A DNA stretch of 64,000 nt from Elmis aenea (taxonomy: Eukaryota > Arthropoda > Insecta > Coleoptera > Elmidae). The position numbers and the translations under genes are program-made. Position 1 is the first letter of the stretch; the number at the start of each line of letters is the position of its first letter. The stretch is taken from NCBI GenBank assembly GCA_947652605.1, contig CANTFG010000198.1, forward strand, positions 1 through 64,000, given 5' to 3'. Under the pieces are notes generated by a model, which did not search any database, was not told the DNA's origin, and worked only from the letters and a program-made list of their open reading frames with translations. Of the stretch, positions 1 through 12,000 are shown piece after piece.

Positions 1-635
1 GCGTAAAACCTTATACGTGCGGAGTGTGCAACATTTCTTTTACTCAAAAGAGTAATTTAACACAACACCAGCAAATTCACAGCAAAAAAAAACCCTATCA
101 ATGTGTCATCTGTAAAAGTACCTTTGTGCAGAAAAAAAGTTTATCAAGACACCGTAAACATCGACACGGCAAACGACAAGTTTATGAGTGTTTCATCTGC
201 CAAAAACGTTTTAAAATTAAGTATAATTTAGTGGAACATTTAATAATTCATAGAAATGAGAGAGCATTTGAATGTTTCATATGCAAAAAACGATTTCGAA
301 ATAGTAGTCATTTGAACGCCCACATTAATAATGCATCACGGCACATTGGGATACAGTGTGAAGAAGGACCATATAAATGTGTTATGTGTAAAATCACCTT
401 TGCGCAAAAACGTAATTGGACAAGGCATGTTCACCACAGCCACAACGATCGACGATTTTATAAGTGTTTAATCTGCGAGAAAAGTTTTAAAATGAAGTCC
501 AATTTGGTGCAACACAGTAATATTCATAAAAATGACATGCATTTCGAGTGTTTTATTTGCGAAAAACGGTTTAACCGAGGCAGTAATTTAAATGCCCATA
601 TTAATATACACAGACATTTTTCCTCCAATGAATAA
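1..635 (+). CDS. C2H2 zinc-finger protein, 5'-truncated by window edge
   Basis: The frame is open from the first bases of the window (reading VKPYTCGVC) to a TAA at 633-635, so the true start lies upstream. I count seven Cys2His2 fingers. The fourth (FECFICKKRF) has a widened His-His spacing and is followed by an irregular linker, so it may not fold normally. Linkers are poorly conserved (SKKKPY, RNERAF, KNDMHF) rather than the classical TGEKP. The tail after the last finger is only HFSSNE. The family normally binds DNA in the nucleus and regulates transcription; the target cannot be read from sequence. The first finger resembles the second finger of the gene at the far right end (both GVKPY followed by FTQKSNL), so the two are probably paralogues of one local family. 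Confidence 0.9.
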   Translation, partial: VKPYTCGVCNISFTQKSNLTQHQQIHSKKKPYQCVICKSTFVQKKSLSRHRKHRHGKRQVYECFICQKRFKIKYNLVEHLIIHRNERAFECFICKKRFRNSSHLNAHINNASRHIGIQCEEGPYKCVMCKITFAQKRNWTRHVHHSHNDRRFYKCLICEKSFKMKSNLVQHSNIHKNDMHFECFICEKRFNRGSNLNAHINIHRHFSSNE

Positions 636-2499
636 TTATTTATGACATTTTGTGTTCTTTAAGTGTTCTACATATTGAAGTTTCACTTAGTTAAATGTGC
701 GGCTTATGTATATACTGTAAATAGACCTATGTAATTATATATTTTATAAACGACTATTTCTTGTAGAAGTAACAATTTGGTTAATGAGCTATTGACAAAG
801 CGCAAGTAGCGCAACTTTTAAAATATTATTTATTTGGCTATTCCTTAAAATTGGTCAAATTAATTAATATTTTTAAAGTTAACAAAACAACACCAACAAG
901 CGCGAAGTAAACTTCTTTATACAGGGATTACCAAGGAAGAATTCATGTGCCCCTTCGCAGGTAGAGGTACCAGCTTCAGGTTTACGGCTTATCATGGAGA
1001 CGAATTCGAGCATGCCAATGTTTGCATATTGTCGTTGTTTCGTTTTTCATACGTATCAAAAGTACCTAAATAGTTGGAAGAATTATTGCATAATTATAAT
1101 TATTAGCTTTTCAAAGCGAATTTTTTATTCTGAATAATTAATATATTAGTTAAAAGGTTTCGTCTATTATAGTTTTATTAACGGGTTGCAGGGATCCTTT
1201 CTAATGAGGGTTTTTAGTTTTATGTGTTAAATAATCTTGTAGCACTTAATTTGTGCACGATATCGTGTAGCAATGCAAACGAAAAGTTTACCATAATAAT
1301 ATTAAAACGTGATCCTTATAAGGCATATTAAAGACAATTTATGTGTTCGTGATTAATTTAAGTTAATCGCGTATGTTGTTTTGTCGTTTAAATATCATTC
1401 GGTTTCCCTGATAAATAATTGATTTCCAATTATTGTTTGATTTAACGTAAACTATTTCTGCGATAAGGGCAACAGGGTAGAATAATTTTATTTTAAACGG
1501 TAAATTCTTTTGGACGATATAAGTTATATCAATAATTAATACTCGGTTGGAGGCGATTTGACTAATAAAATCTTAAAAAATAATATTAACTTTACACGCG
1601 TAAACAATATTTGCTTTTCATCAATTATTATTAATTGTTAAACTAAAATTGTATTAAAAAGTGTTATGTAAGTAATATTGCGCAATGAAATTTATTTTTT
1701 AAAATTTCGATCCAGAAGAATGGTTTGCCATGAACGTGTATGTAGGTACGAGTTATAATTAATACTTGCTAATGAACTTTGCATAACAACGAACGAAAAA
1801 ATACAATTTAATATTATCATAATGTTTATCAGAACGCGGTTGTTTGTTTTAATAGTATAATTTGTTTATTCAATTTTTTTCATACATATATACAGGATGT
1901 CCCAGTGAACTCGAACCGCATGGGATTCGTAAACGGTAAGAGAAATAGATTTGGTTAAATGGGTAAAGAGGATCTATTATTAAAGAGCAACTACTTTATG
2001 AAAAAGAAATCTTAGAAGAATTTTACCGTTTTAAGGCTATTCGTGTAACACAAGAAAATTACGTTTTCGATTGTTTCTTGTATTTTATTATTTAAAATCA
2101 TAATAACGATATGTTACGACTTTATTAAAACACCTTTTTGTGTAGTATTGAAAGTACTCATTAAATGGTATCCATTTTTTATTTGCTTTTGTTACTATAA
2201 CGTGATCTTATTTATTTTTAATAGGGGACGTACTTGGCTTTAACAACATTAAAAAGAATTTATTTCTTGTTTCTTCGATGTATGGGTTGTTGGGTTTATT
2301 TCAAAAATTGACAAGTTATAGCAATATCATGTACCAATTCGTTAAGTTTAATCGGAGTGGCTATTGGAAAACAAAAGAAAACATCGCATAAATAAACTAG
2401 CTGTACTTAAATGAACACAAAGAAACCTAATTAATTAGAATAATTTTCATATTAATAAAAATGTATGATTTTCAATTACCGTTACCATTGGATCTAAAT
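636..2499. other. Intergenic, AT-rich; no gene recognised
   Basis: No convincing gene is seen. The start is probably the 3' untranslated region of the zinc-finger gene. A distinctly GC-richer patch lies at about 920-1020; on the minus strand it reads open for about 30 codons, but I do not recognise it. At about 1895-1930 a sequence beginning ACAGGATGTCCC resembles one end of a mariner-type transposon, but no partner end was found. Confidence 0.5.
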
Positions 2500-2792
2500 C
2501 AGCGTTTCTCAAAGTGTGGGTCGCGACGCGGCACCAGGTCGCAGAAAAATTTTGCCGGGTCTCAAAAAATTTTGTAAAAACACAAAAAAGAAATATAATA
2601 ATAATATATATACAATAATATAATAGGCTTTAGTAAATGAATATAATTGTTGATTTTTTAATTCTTATAGGTATTTTTCTTATATAGGTACCTATTTGTT
2701 TTGTAAATAAATGTTGTTTTTTCAGAAGGTGTGTCGCGAAAAATTTTAAAACCCTGTACCGGGTCCCGGTCAAAAAAGTTTGTGAACCGCCG
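2500..2792. mobile_element. hAT-type MITE (293 bp) with 8-bp target duplication
   Basis: The element starts CAGCGTTTCTCAAAGTGTG and its other end, read in reverse complement, starts CGGCGGTTCACAAAC, giving imperfect terminal inverted repeats. It is flanked on both sides by ATCTAAAT (2492-2499 and 2793-2800), a perfect 8-bp target-site duplication, which is the hAT superfamily signature. There is no coding capacity, so it must have been moved by a hAT transposase made elsewhere. The inner ends repeat GGTCGCG/CGCGA-like and CCGGGT words. Confidence 0.85.
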
Positions 2793-2800
2793 ATCTAAAT

Positions 2801-3177
2801 TTTAGCTACGTACAAAATGCAGCTCACTGTCCAACGGCAATGGGAATTTCGGTTTTGCACTATTATTTTATAAGCATATTATTTTCCATTTCATAAAATG
2901 TCTTTAAAAAGGTTATCATAAAAAATTGGTTCAAGTGTATTAAAAATATAAGATTTGTTGGTTTAATAAAACTTTATGAAATAAAGAAAATATTTTTAAA
3001 AAACATTATTCTTTGCAAGGTGCAAATATCAAATCTGTATTGCCTATAAAGAGTGGGCTACATTTTTAACGCATGTTAAAATTCAGATTTATTGGTAATA
3101 GTTATTGGAGAATCATAAATTATTAAGTAATTGAAAAAGTATCTAGAATTATTTAGGTTTTTTTGTGTTTAATCAGG
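2801..3177. other. Intergenic spacer
   Basis: AT-rich sequence between two transposons. Nothing else is seen. Confidence 0.5.
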
Positions 3178-3179
3178 TA

Positions 3180-4388
3180 CAGGGTGGACTAATTCGAATG
3201 TTTTACGGGGTATCTCGGTTACCGTAACAGATAGCGAAAATCTGATTTCGGTCTCTTGGGCAACTTTTTTGAGAAAATACCGCCTATGCAATCAGATTTT
3301 TTCTATCTGATTCCATTTTGGCACTACAGGCGAAAAATGAAATTTCATCATTTTTGAAAATTTGCTGTAACTTCTTTATTTATTAAATTAGAACAAAATG
3401 TTATGAAGGTTTTTTATACAGATTTTTATGCTTAATTTAAAAACAAAAGTAATATTTTCATAGCTACCTTGACTTTTGAGATATGGAGTAAACTTACATT
3501 TATTTAAATAGCAACTCTAGTTGGCCATGACTTTATGTGAAAGAGTATTTTTTTAGCTTTTCAAAAATATATAGTTTTATAAATTTTTTGCAAAAAATAA
3601 CCGAGATATCGCCAATTTTGTAAAAATTTGATCATCAAACTTAGCCATGATTTCGTAAATAAGTGACGTTTGCGATTATTAAACAACTAAACGTCATTGC
3701 CAAGTAAATTGTAGAACAGCCGCTACGTTTTTATCACTTACAAAGTAATATTCTATCATATTAAACCTTTCTAAGAGTTCAAATGTTGCCATGTTCACAA
3801 TACCACAATAAACAGTTATAAAATACAAAATAATACACGGATTTGCTTTAAAGTTAAAAAAATTACTTCGAAATGACGTTTAGTTGTTTAATAATTGCAA
3901 ACATCACTTGTTTACGAAATCATAGCTAACTTTGATGATCAAATTTTTACAAAATTGGCCATATCTCGGTTAATTTTTCCAAAAAATATATAAAACTATA
4001 TATTTTAAAAAAGCTAAAAAAATACTCTTTCACATAAAGTCACGGCCAACTAGGGTTTCTATTTAAAAAAATGTAAGTGTCCATATCTCAAAAGTCAAGG
4101 TAGCTATGAAAAAATTACTTTTGTTTTTAAATTAAGCATAAAAATCTGTATAAAAAACCTTTATAACATTTTATTCTAATTTAATAAATAAAGAAGTTAC
4201 AGCAAATTTTCAAAATTAATGAAATTTCATTTTTCGTTTGTAATGCCAAAATGGAATCAGATTGAAAAAATCTGATTGCACGGGCGTTATTTGCTCAAAA
4301 AAATAGTCCAAGAAACCGAAATAAGATTTTCGCTATCTATTACGGTAACCGAGATACCCTGTAAAACATTCGAATTTGGTCCACCCTG
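3180..4388. mobile_element. Foldback (long inverted repeat) DNA transposon, 1.2 kb, TA target site
   Basis: The ends are CAGGGTGGACTAATTCGAATG on the left and its near-exact inverse on the right, each flanked by TA (3178-3179 and 4389-4390), as in Tc1/mariner-like elements. The inverted repeats are not short: the left arm (about 3180-3695) pairs with the right arm (about 3872-4388) over nearly its whole length, with a central spacer of about 175 bp. The arms also pair at CATAGCTACCTTGACTTTTG and at GACGTTTAGTTG. No transposase reading frame survives. Short open frames inside are accidental. Confidence 0.85.
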
Positions 4389-4390
4389 TA

Positions 4391-6039
4391 CAGCTAGTTT
4401 GTTTATGTGATCATATGTTTTGTTTTCGAAGCAAAAATCGAAAACGTACGTAAATATATGATAGAAAAATAACATTAACAATTTTATCACAATACGATTT
4501 TGTCGTTTTGGATATGTTGCAACTGTATGGTGTTCGTACCTTCGGTTCTTTAATTGTTTTTCGGAAATATATGAACATTGTTAACCAACAGCAATTCAGT
4601 GAAGCAAATATTGGTAAAATCGTAGAAATATAATAATTTACTAATGTTTCTTTAATGTTTTAATTAAAAATATCGTAAACTATTTTTTTAACAAGAATTA
4701 AGTATTTTGTGAAACTATTAATAAAAGCGTTCCGCATTTGACGTTTATTTTCTCAATCTTACATATAATTCGGAATTAATAATTGCAATTTTAACGTAAA
4801 TTGTAGTTCCTTTTTAAACAATTATTTTTCATTACGTATTTGTTCCTTTATTGAGCCTGTAATACTTTCGTGAATATTATTAAGAATGGTTCAAACTTGT
4901 TTTGTATATGTATTATGAAACTTTTTGTTAAAATTGATTTTCGTAATTTGCTAATGTTTGTAAAGAAAAAGAAAATTTACAATATAGTTTGAAATAAATT
5001 ATTTTGTTGTTGCTGCATATATTCCGAACGATGTCGATAATGAGGATAATGTAATCCATGTGAAATGCATAAGTTTGCTATGAGATGGAAAAAAATCGTA
5101 TATGTCAAATCTTAAAAAATAACCGCTGTTCTTATTTTAATTTAAATCTATGGTAATTAATATTGGGAATAAAAATCACATTCATATTAATTTTTATTCC
5201 GGGTGTTCGTTACTGGAAGGGTAGAGTCGGTTTTTGTTCCTATAGTTTGTTATCGCCATGGCTGTACGGGAAGCCGTATGAACGTTTTCATTTAACGGTT
5301 ATTAATAATTTCATTGCACTGCGTTTATCATTGTTTATAATCCAATGGTTGTTGTGTGTTGGTAATAAGTATATGTTCATTGCTTGGGCATGTTGTGCAA
5401 AGAATGCTTGACATTAAAAGAATTATTTATGATCGCGTTCGATTAATTTTTATAAGTCTATATAACGGTTGGCAGAGCGATAATCGATTTTAATGTTTTT
5501 TAACGTTTGTTTGTGAATGAACTCCGTAATAAGCATTAAATTTTCCGTAATACATGTGTTCTATCGGTCGTTTAAGTTACCGTATCGTGAAAAGGTAAAA
5601 CGGTTAACTTATTAAATAATGCTTATGTGCGTTTGTTTTTGAAAGTAATTACTGGCATTAACTTATCGCGATTTTGCAGAAGCTGTTGTTGGTTGATATA
5701 TGTACTTGAACATGTTATGTCGGCGAATAAAATTGAACAAAGTATCTGCACTCATAATTATTTAAGAATGTTAAAAGACAAATATGCATTTCTAATCGTA
5801 GAATGTAAAGCCATAATATTAATTGCAATTTTCGTTGAACATTATTTCGAATTCGTGTTAAGTACTACACTTGTCTAATTTATGTAGGCCAGGTTCATAC
5901 GTAAACTTTATACGAACGTTTCACGTTGTAATGTTTTGCACGGTAATGTGTTTTCATAATTGAAAATAAAGTCGATTGCATCTTTATTGTGTTTTATTGT
6001 GTGTACCTTACGCTTACGGTTAATGGGTTCTCTTTTCAG
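4391..6039. other. Intergenic, AT-rich; possible promoter and 5' UTR of next gene at right end
   Basis: No gene recognised. A palindrome (GGAATAAAAAT and its inverse) lies around 5164-5200. A likely 3' splice acceptor (TCTCTTTTCAG) ends at about 6040, so the next gene may have an untranslated exon upstream of its ATG. Confidence 0.4.
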
Positions 6040-6089
6040 TGTGTTGTGCCTGTGTAATTGTGGTCATTACGCATCAGTACAGTTTAGAA

Positions 6090-9000
6090 ATGGGCGAAGA
6101 TTCGGTGAGTTCTAAGTATATCCCGTGATATTATCGTTTTCAACAATAATTTTATTTAATTATTGTGTGAAATCGGTTAATTAAAAATAGCCCCATTCAT
6201 GTTTTAATAATAATTTACAATTTTGTTTAAAAGTGTATAGTAAATTGTAATATCGTAATGATTGCCGTTTTAATATTTGAATCTAAAAGTTGTTGCGCGT
6301 TTTGTTTGTTAGTATTACAATTTCACTGTATAATTTTATATTATCGTCTTAGGTTTTGGTCAAATTAGATCAAGTGATTTGCGAGATGGAAGTGGACGGG
6401 AACGGGCTAGGGGCCAGCACAAGCGAGTCGGCGGGCAAAGTGGCCGGCGCACACGTGCCGGATGTCGCAGCGGAGCGGGCCGAGTTGGCGGTGGCGGTTG
6501 ATCCGACCACGAAAGCTAGTGGTAACTTTTAAATAAAATTATATGCGTAATTGTTAATCCATGGTTATGTAGGTTGTGTATTTGAGATTAGTATTGTTAT
6601 TGTTTATTAGCGACCCTTGTTTAATTAAATTTTTATCATTTATTTTTGTAATTTCAATTATAACAAAACGTTTTAGCAATTATTCGTTTTCAAGAAAATT
6701 GCAATTATTGGCAATGCATAAAATATGGTTTGGTAAATGATTTTATTATTCTCTGGTTAAAAATGTATTAAAATTAATTTATTTCACTTTTTATTTAGTT
6801 AATTGGAATGCAAAAGATTGGCAAAGATGGGGTGGGCCGTTGTAAGTGGGTTATATAATTTAGATTAACATAGTTTAATTGGAAATTGATTCGTTAGTTA
6901 ACATATTTCGTTACGGTTTATTACTTTAATATAAGTTATAGTCTTTCATTAATACCTTTGCGAAATTTTCTTTTCATTCGTGAATTTAACGATTTTGATT
7001 AAAATGAAAAAAAATATATAATAGGGTAATCGTTTTAATTGTGAAAAAAGTAATAACTTGCTGATTTAAAAGTTGACAGATCATAACAAAAATTAATTAA
7101 TACAAATGTCAGATTAAAGGTCATGGCTACTTATATTTGTAAAATTAATTTAATTTTAAAATATTAAATTTAAAGTAAATATTAAACATTCAAGCTTATT
7201 AATGATCTTTAATGATGCGTAATAAACTTTTTTTTTTATTGTTATTATTAATTTTAATATAAACTCAATTGGTGAGCAGGAATATGAAGAAAAGTTAAAA
7301 CCAATTTTAATTCTCTATGTTGACGGCCGGTGGTAGCACCTGGTATAACTGTTTTTTATAAAAATATATAATTATAATTACATTATTGCTGAAAGTTTAT
7401 ATAAATTGGTTTCATGTGTAAAGAGCTAATTGTTTTTTTTTATGTTTGTACAATTGAAACTTTATATAATATTTTAAAGTTTTTGGAAATTATAAAAATT
7501 GGAGAACACAATAGTTGTGTATTCTGCGATTGCTGTATGAATGTTATGATGTCTGTTTTATGTTGGTTGACAGTAGTTTTAGGCATATTTGTTTGTTCGA
7601 TGAACAATTTGTTTGTGATGAAACTGGATGGTATAAAGTTATCATCATCATCATCATCGTTGTTTTTGTTTTGTATTTGTAGGTGTTGAGGCTTGTTTCT
7701 TCACTTTTTGCCTTCCAGAAAGCTGCGCCACTTCTTTTGGGCTCTGGCCAGTGCTTTTGCCTCTTCTCATGTTTTTTCTCTACGTTTTAGTGCCTCCACT
7801 ACGCTGCTGTTCCATGTAGTTCTGGGTTGTTTCCTTCTGGTTTTGCCTATTTTTCTGGCTTCACATACTATTTTAACTTGCCTTGTGCTGTTCATGCGCA
7901 TTAAGTGGCTTGTTCACTTTAATTTTTTTCCTCTATTTTACCTGTCAGTGATTTCATTTTAAGTTTTTTCTTATGTATATGTTTTTTATTATATTCTCTC
8001 TTTTCTCCTTCCACCTTTTGTAAATATTGCATTTCTGCAGCCTGTAATCTATTTTCTTGTCCTTTATTCATTAACCAATTCTCAGCACCATTTATATTAA
8101 AATTGGTATGGAAATTGTGTTGTATACTGTTATTTTTGTTTTGCTTGATATCTCCTTTATATTCCAAAAATTTCTATAAATGGCGTTTATGTTCTTGATG
8201 CTGTTTTTATCTTGTTTCCTATTACATTTTCTTGTGATCGTTTACTGTTTATATTAATTCCAACATACTTGAAATCATTTACTTCTTCCAACATTTCTTC
8301 TCTGAGTTTGATATTGTTTTTTTTTTCTTTATTTGAGATAGCCATTACTTTCGTTTTTTCCTTATTCACTAATAGGTTATAGTTTTTTATTATTTGGGCC
8401 CATACATTAATTTTCTTTCTCAAGTTCATTTTTGTGTTTAGCGACCAGCACGACATCATCTGTGAATTATGTTAATAATATATGGATTGTGAAATAAGTT
8501 TTAGTGGCACTTGAAATGTGTTGTATTGTTCATAATATTAACAATTTATTGTAACTAATAGTTATGCATGTGTCTGTTTTCTACTCTTATATTATTGTTT
8601 GCAAATTATTATTTTGTTACGAAAAAATTTATTGTTTGGTTAATTAATTTGATCGTTTATTAGGTTCCCGATCGTTTGGCGAAAGGTCCCAAAGGCGGGT
8701 TAGTGGGGAAAGTAAGTAGAATAAAGTGTTTGTTCAATTATGACAAATTTTTCTACTTTTATGATGTGATTGGTAAAAAGACATAATGGGAGAATTGTTA
8801 ATGAAATTGTTTTTTCCTTGAATTATCTTGCCTTATTAGAAGTCTGTTGTTTCAATGCATTCTGTATTGTGGTTATGCATAAATTTATTTTCTGTTAATT
8901 TTCTTTTATTTTAGCAGTGGCCGAAAGAACAGCTGAACGTTTGGGCTGTCTTGCGAGAAGCGGTAAGTTTTATAATTTTGTTTTAAGTTGTTGATAATAT

Positions 9001-12000
9001 TGTCTTTTAATTGTATCAAATCAATGTTAATGTTAGTAATTGATCAATTTGTTTTAAAAATTTTATTAAAGCATCAAATTGCACATAATTTTGTAATTAA
9101 ATTTTAATGAAAGTAAGAATCTGCATTATTTTCAAATTGTTTTGATTTGATTGAACCTTAATAACGTTTCAATAAATTGTGTTTAATTATATTGTTATAT
9201 CCTATTACTAAATTATACAATTGTTGTTGGATTGTAGTTTTACGAACTTAATAAAACGAATGGCATAGGAAATATTTATTGCATAATTAATTATTTCATT
9301 TTGTTATAGGTCGCAGTTTGTCTCCAAGGCGAAGGCGTGATGGTCTGGTGACGGAAAGTAAGTGATATAATGTCATTACCAAACTTTCTAATGTATTAAT
9401 TTTACTAATAATATTAATGCATGGCAATGTATTTTTTATATACATTTGTATTACAAATAAAAATAATAGAGTGTTTTTATCTTTATTGTTGATGTTTATT
9501 CTGGTAATGGTTAAAAATAACAAACTGGCCGTGGAGTAGTTGGAATAACAATACACTTGTAAATAATATGAACCCTATCTAAAAAGTTAATTTGGTTTAT
9601 AACATTGTTGTAATTTTAAAAAAATCATATAATTCTTTCCTAATTGTTACGGATTTGAATTTTTTATGTTAACGGTTGAAGCTATGTTGTATTTGTAAGA
9701 AATGTAATGAGCTTTTAAGTTTTATTTATATTATGTGTTTATCGATTTCATTTTTGTTTAGATTCGAATAGACATGCGGAGCATCGTGGTGGATCAGCTG
9801 GAGGTGGTATGATAAATACTTTGGTTTATTTGTATTGTTTGCTCGTTTTCTTGTTGTGATGTGTGGGTGAAATATTGTTTGTTGTTTATTAGAACTGAAA
9901 TTGTTTTGGTATTGGCAATTATTTTTTGTTGAACATTTGGCTGAAACGTTAAAGAATTTGAAACGTCTTACAATTAAATGTAAATTGAATGTCGTCAATG
10001 TGTAATTGTTATTGTTTGTTTGTTAAGGGACACTATGTGAAGCTTACTATTGACATAACAATAAATATAAATATATTGGTAACAATAACAATTTATGGTG
10101 ATTATATACAATTATTGTAGGATTGTGATTCCACAAACTTAATGAAACGTTTGCCGTTGGAAATATTTATAGCATAATTAATTATTTTATTTTGTTATAG
10201 TTCGCTGTTGGTCCCCACCTCGCAGGCGCGATTGTCCGGTGAGGGAAAGTAAGTAATATAATGTCATGTCAAATTTTGTAATGTATTAATTTTACTAATA
10301 ATATTAATGCATGGCACTGTATGGTTTTTTATACATTTGTATTAAAAATAAATTAACAGAGCGTTTCTATCTTTATTGTTGATGTTTATCTTGTGTAATG
10401 TTTTAATAATAAGAAATCGGTTGTGGAGTACTTGGAATAACAACACACTTGTTAATAATACCAATCTTATATATAAAGTTAATTTGCTTTATAAAGTTGT
10501 TGTAATTTTTAAAAAATCATATAATTGTTTGCTAATTGTTATGTATTTGAATTTATTATGTTAACGGTTGAAGCTATGTTTCATTTTATGAAACGTAATA
10601 AGCTTGTAAGTTTTATTTATATTATGTGTTTAACGATTTCATTTTTTGTTTAGATCCGAATAGACTTGCGGTGCACCACGGTGGACCAACCGGAGTTGGT
10701 ATGTTAAATACTTTTGGTTTATTTGTTATTGTTTGCTCGTTTTATTGTTGTGATGCGTGTTGGAATGTTGTTTGTTGTTTAGTTGAACCGTAATTGTATT
10801 ATTAATTGGCAGTGTCACTGTTGTGAAGTGATCGTGAAATGTCGCATATGTTTATATCAATTCAAATTTTATTTGTAACGGGCGTTATATGTTGTTTACA
10901 ATTTTTTTTAAATGGAATGGTGAATTGAAACGATTTTATATTTATATGGAAAGTTGAATCAATTCTGGCGTAGTTGTTACTTGTTGTTTGTTAATTATTA
11001 CTCATCATATGAAGCGGTGAGTTATAAGGATGATTGTTATTTGGTAACGGTAAAATGTCATGAACAGTATGATAAGAAAAGATTTGTGGGTAAAGAACAA
11101 AGCAAAATTAATTAGTACAATTGCGAAACAATAAATGAAACTTTTTAAATTGATGTAATCAACTTGTTTGATTATTGACCGGTACGTTGTCATTGAAATT
11201 AAATTCAACCTACATAATATGACTTTACTTATTATATGGTATATATGATGTTATTATAAATGATATATTGGTACTCTATTTCTCTGAAATATGCGTTATT
11301 TTGGTTATGATCATTGATGTTTATTAATTAGATGCATGCCAACTTATCCCTGTTGTTGTTTATTTTGTTTTGTTTATGTATTTTTCATTTGTTTTAGCTG
11401 CAAATAGACCTCCCACGGCCCATCGTCGACCGTATGAACATTGTAAGTAAAGTGTATTCTGTTTATATATATATATATAATCAAATTTCCTTCTACTCGT
11501 AAGTGTAGGGAGGTGTGCACATCTATGTATTGTACATGAACTTGCGCCTTTGTTTTTTGTTCTGTGCCATTTCTTTTGCTTTGCTTACGATTTACCCTTC
11601 TTCTCCAAGGTTTTTGCTACTGCCCTTTGCCATGTGTCTCTCGGTGTTCCTCGTATCCTTCTTGTTGGTATTCTTGCTTCCCACACTCTTTTTAGCTGTC
11701 CTTTTGTGTCCATTCTTTGTAGATGCTCTCACCAGCTCAGTTGCCTAGTTTCTATGAAACGCAGAATAGATTTTACTCTCTGTTCATTTCTAATCTGTTT
11801 ATTTTGTATTTTGTCTTTTCCTGTTACGCCTTTTACTCTTTAAAAAATATCGTTTCAGTTGTTTGTATTTTACTTTTTTGGCTCGCTGTTAATGCCCATG
11901 ATTTGCACCCAAAAGTCAAAATTGGTCTATATATTGCACGGTATACGCTCATTTTTGTTTTCTTGGTGACTTCTTGTTTATTAATAAACGTTTTGTCTAT

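Noticed and set aside
1895..1930. Complete mariner element at ACAGGATGTCCC
   Set aside because: Only one end is seen and no transposase code follows.
4287..4490. 67-aa minus-strand frame
   Set aside because: It lies across the end of the foldback element and has no family resemblance.
8187..8459. 90-aa open frame as a separate gene
   Set aside because: It is the reverse-transcriptase thumb of the decayed RTE-like LINE.
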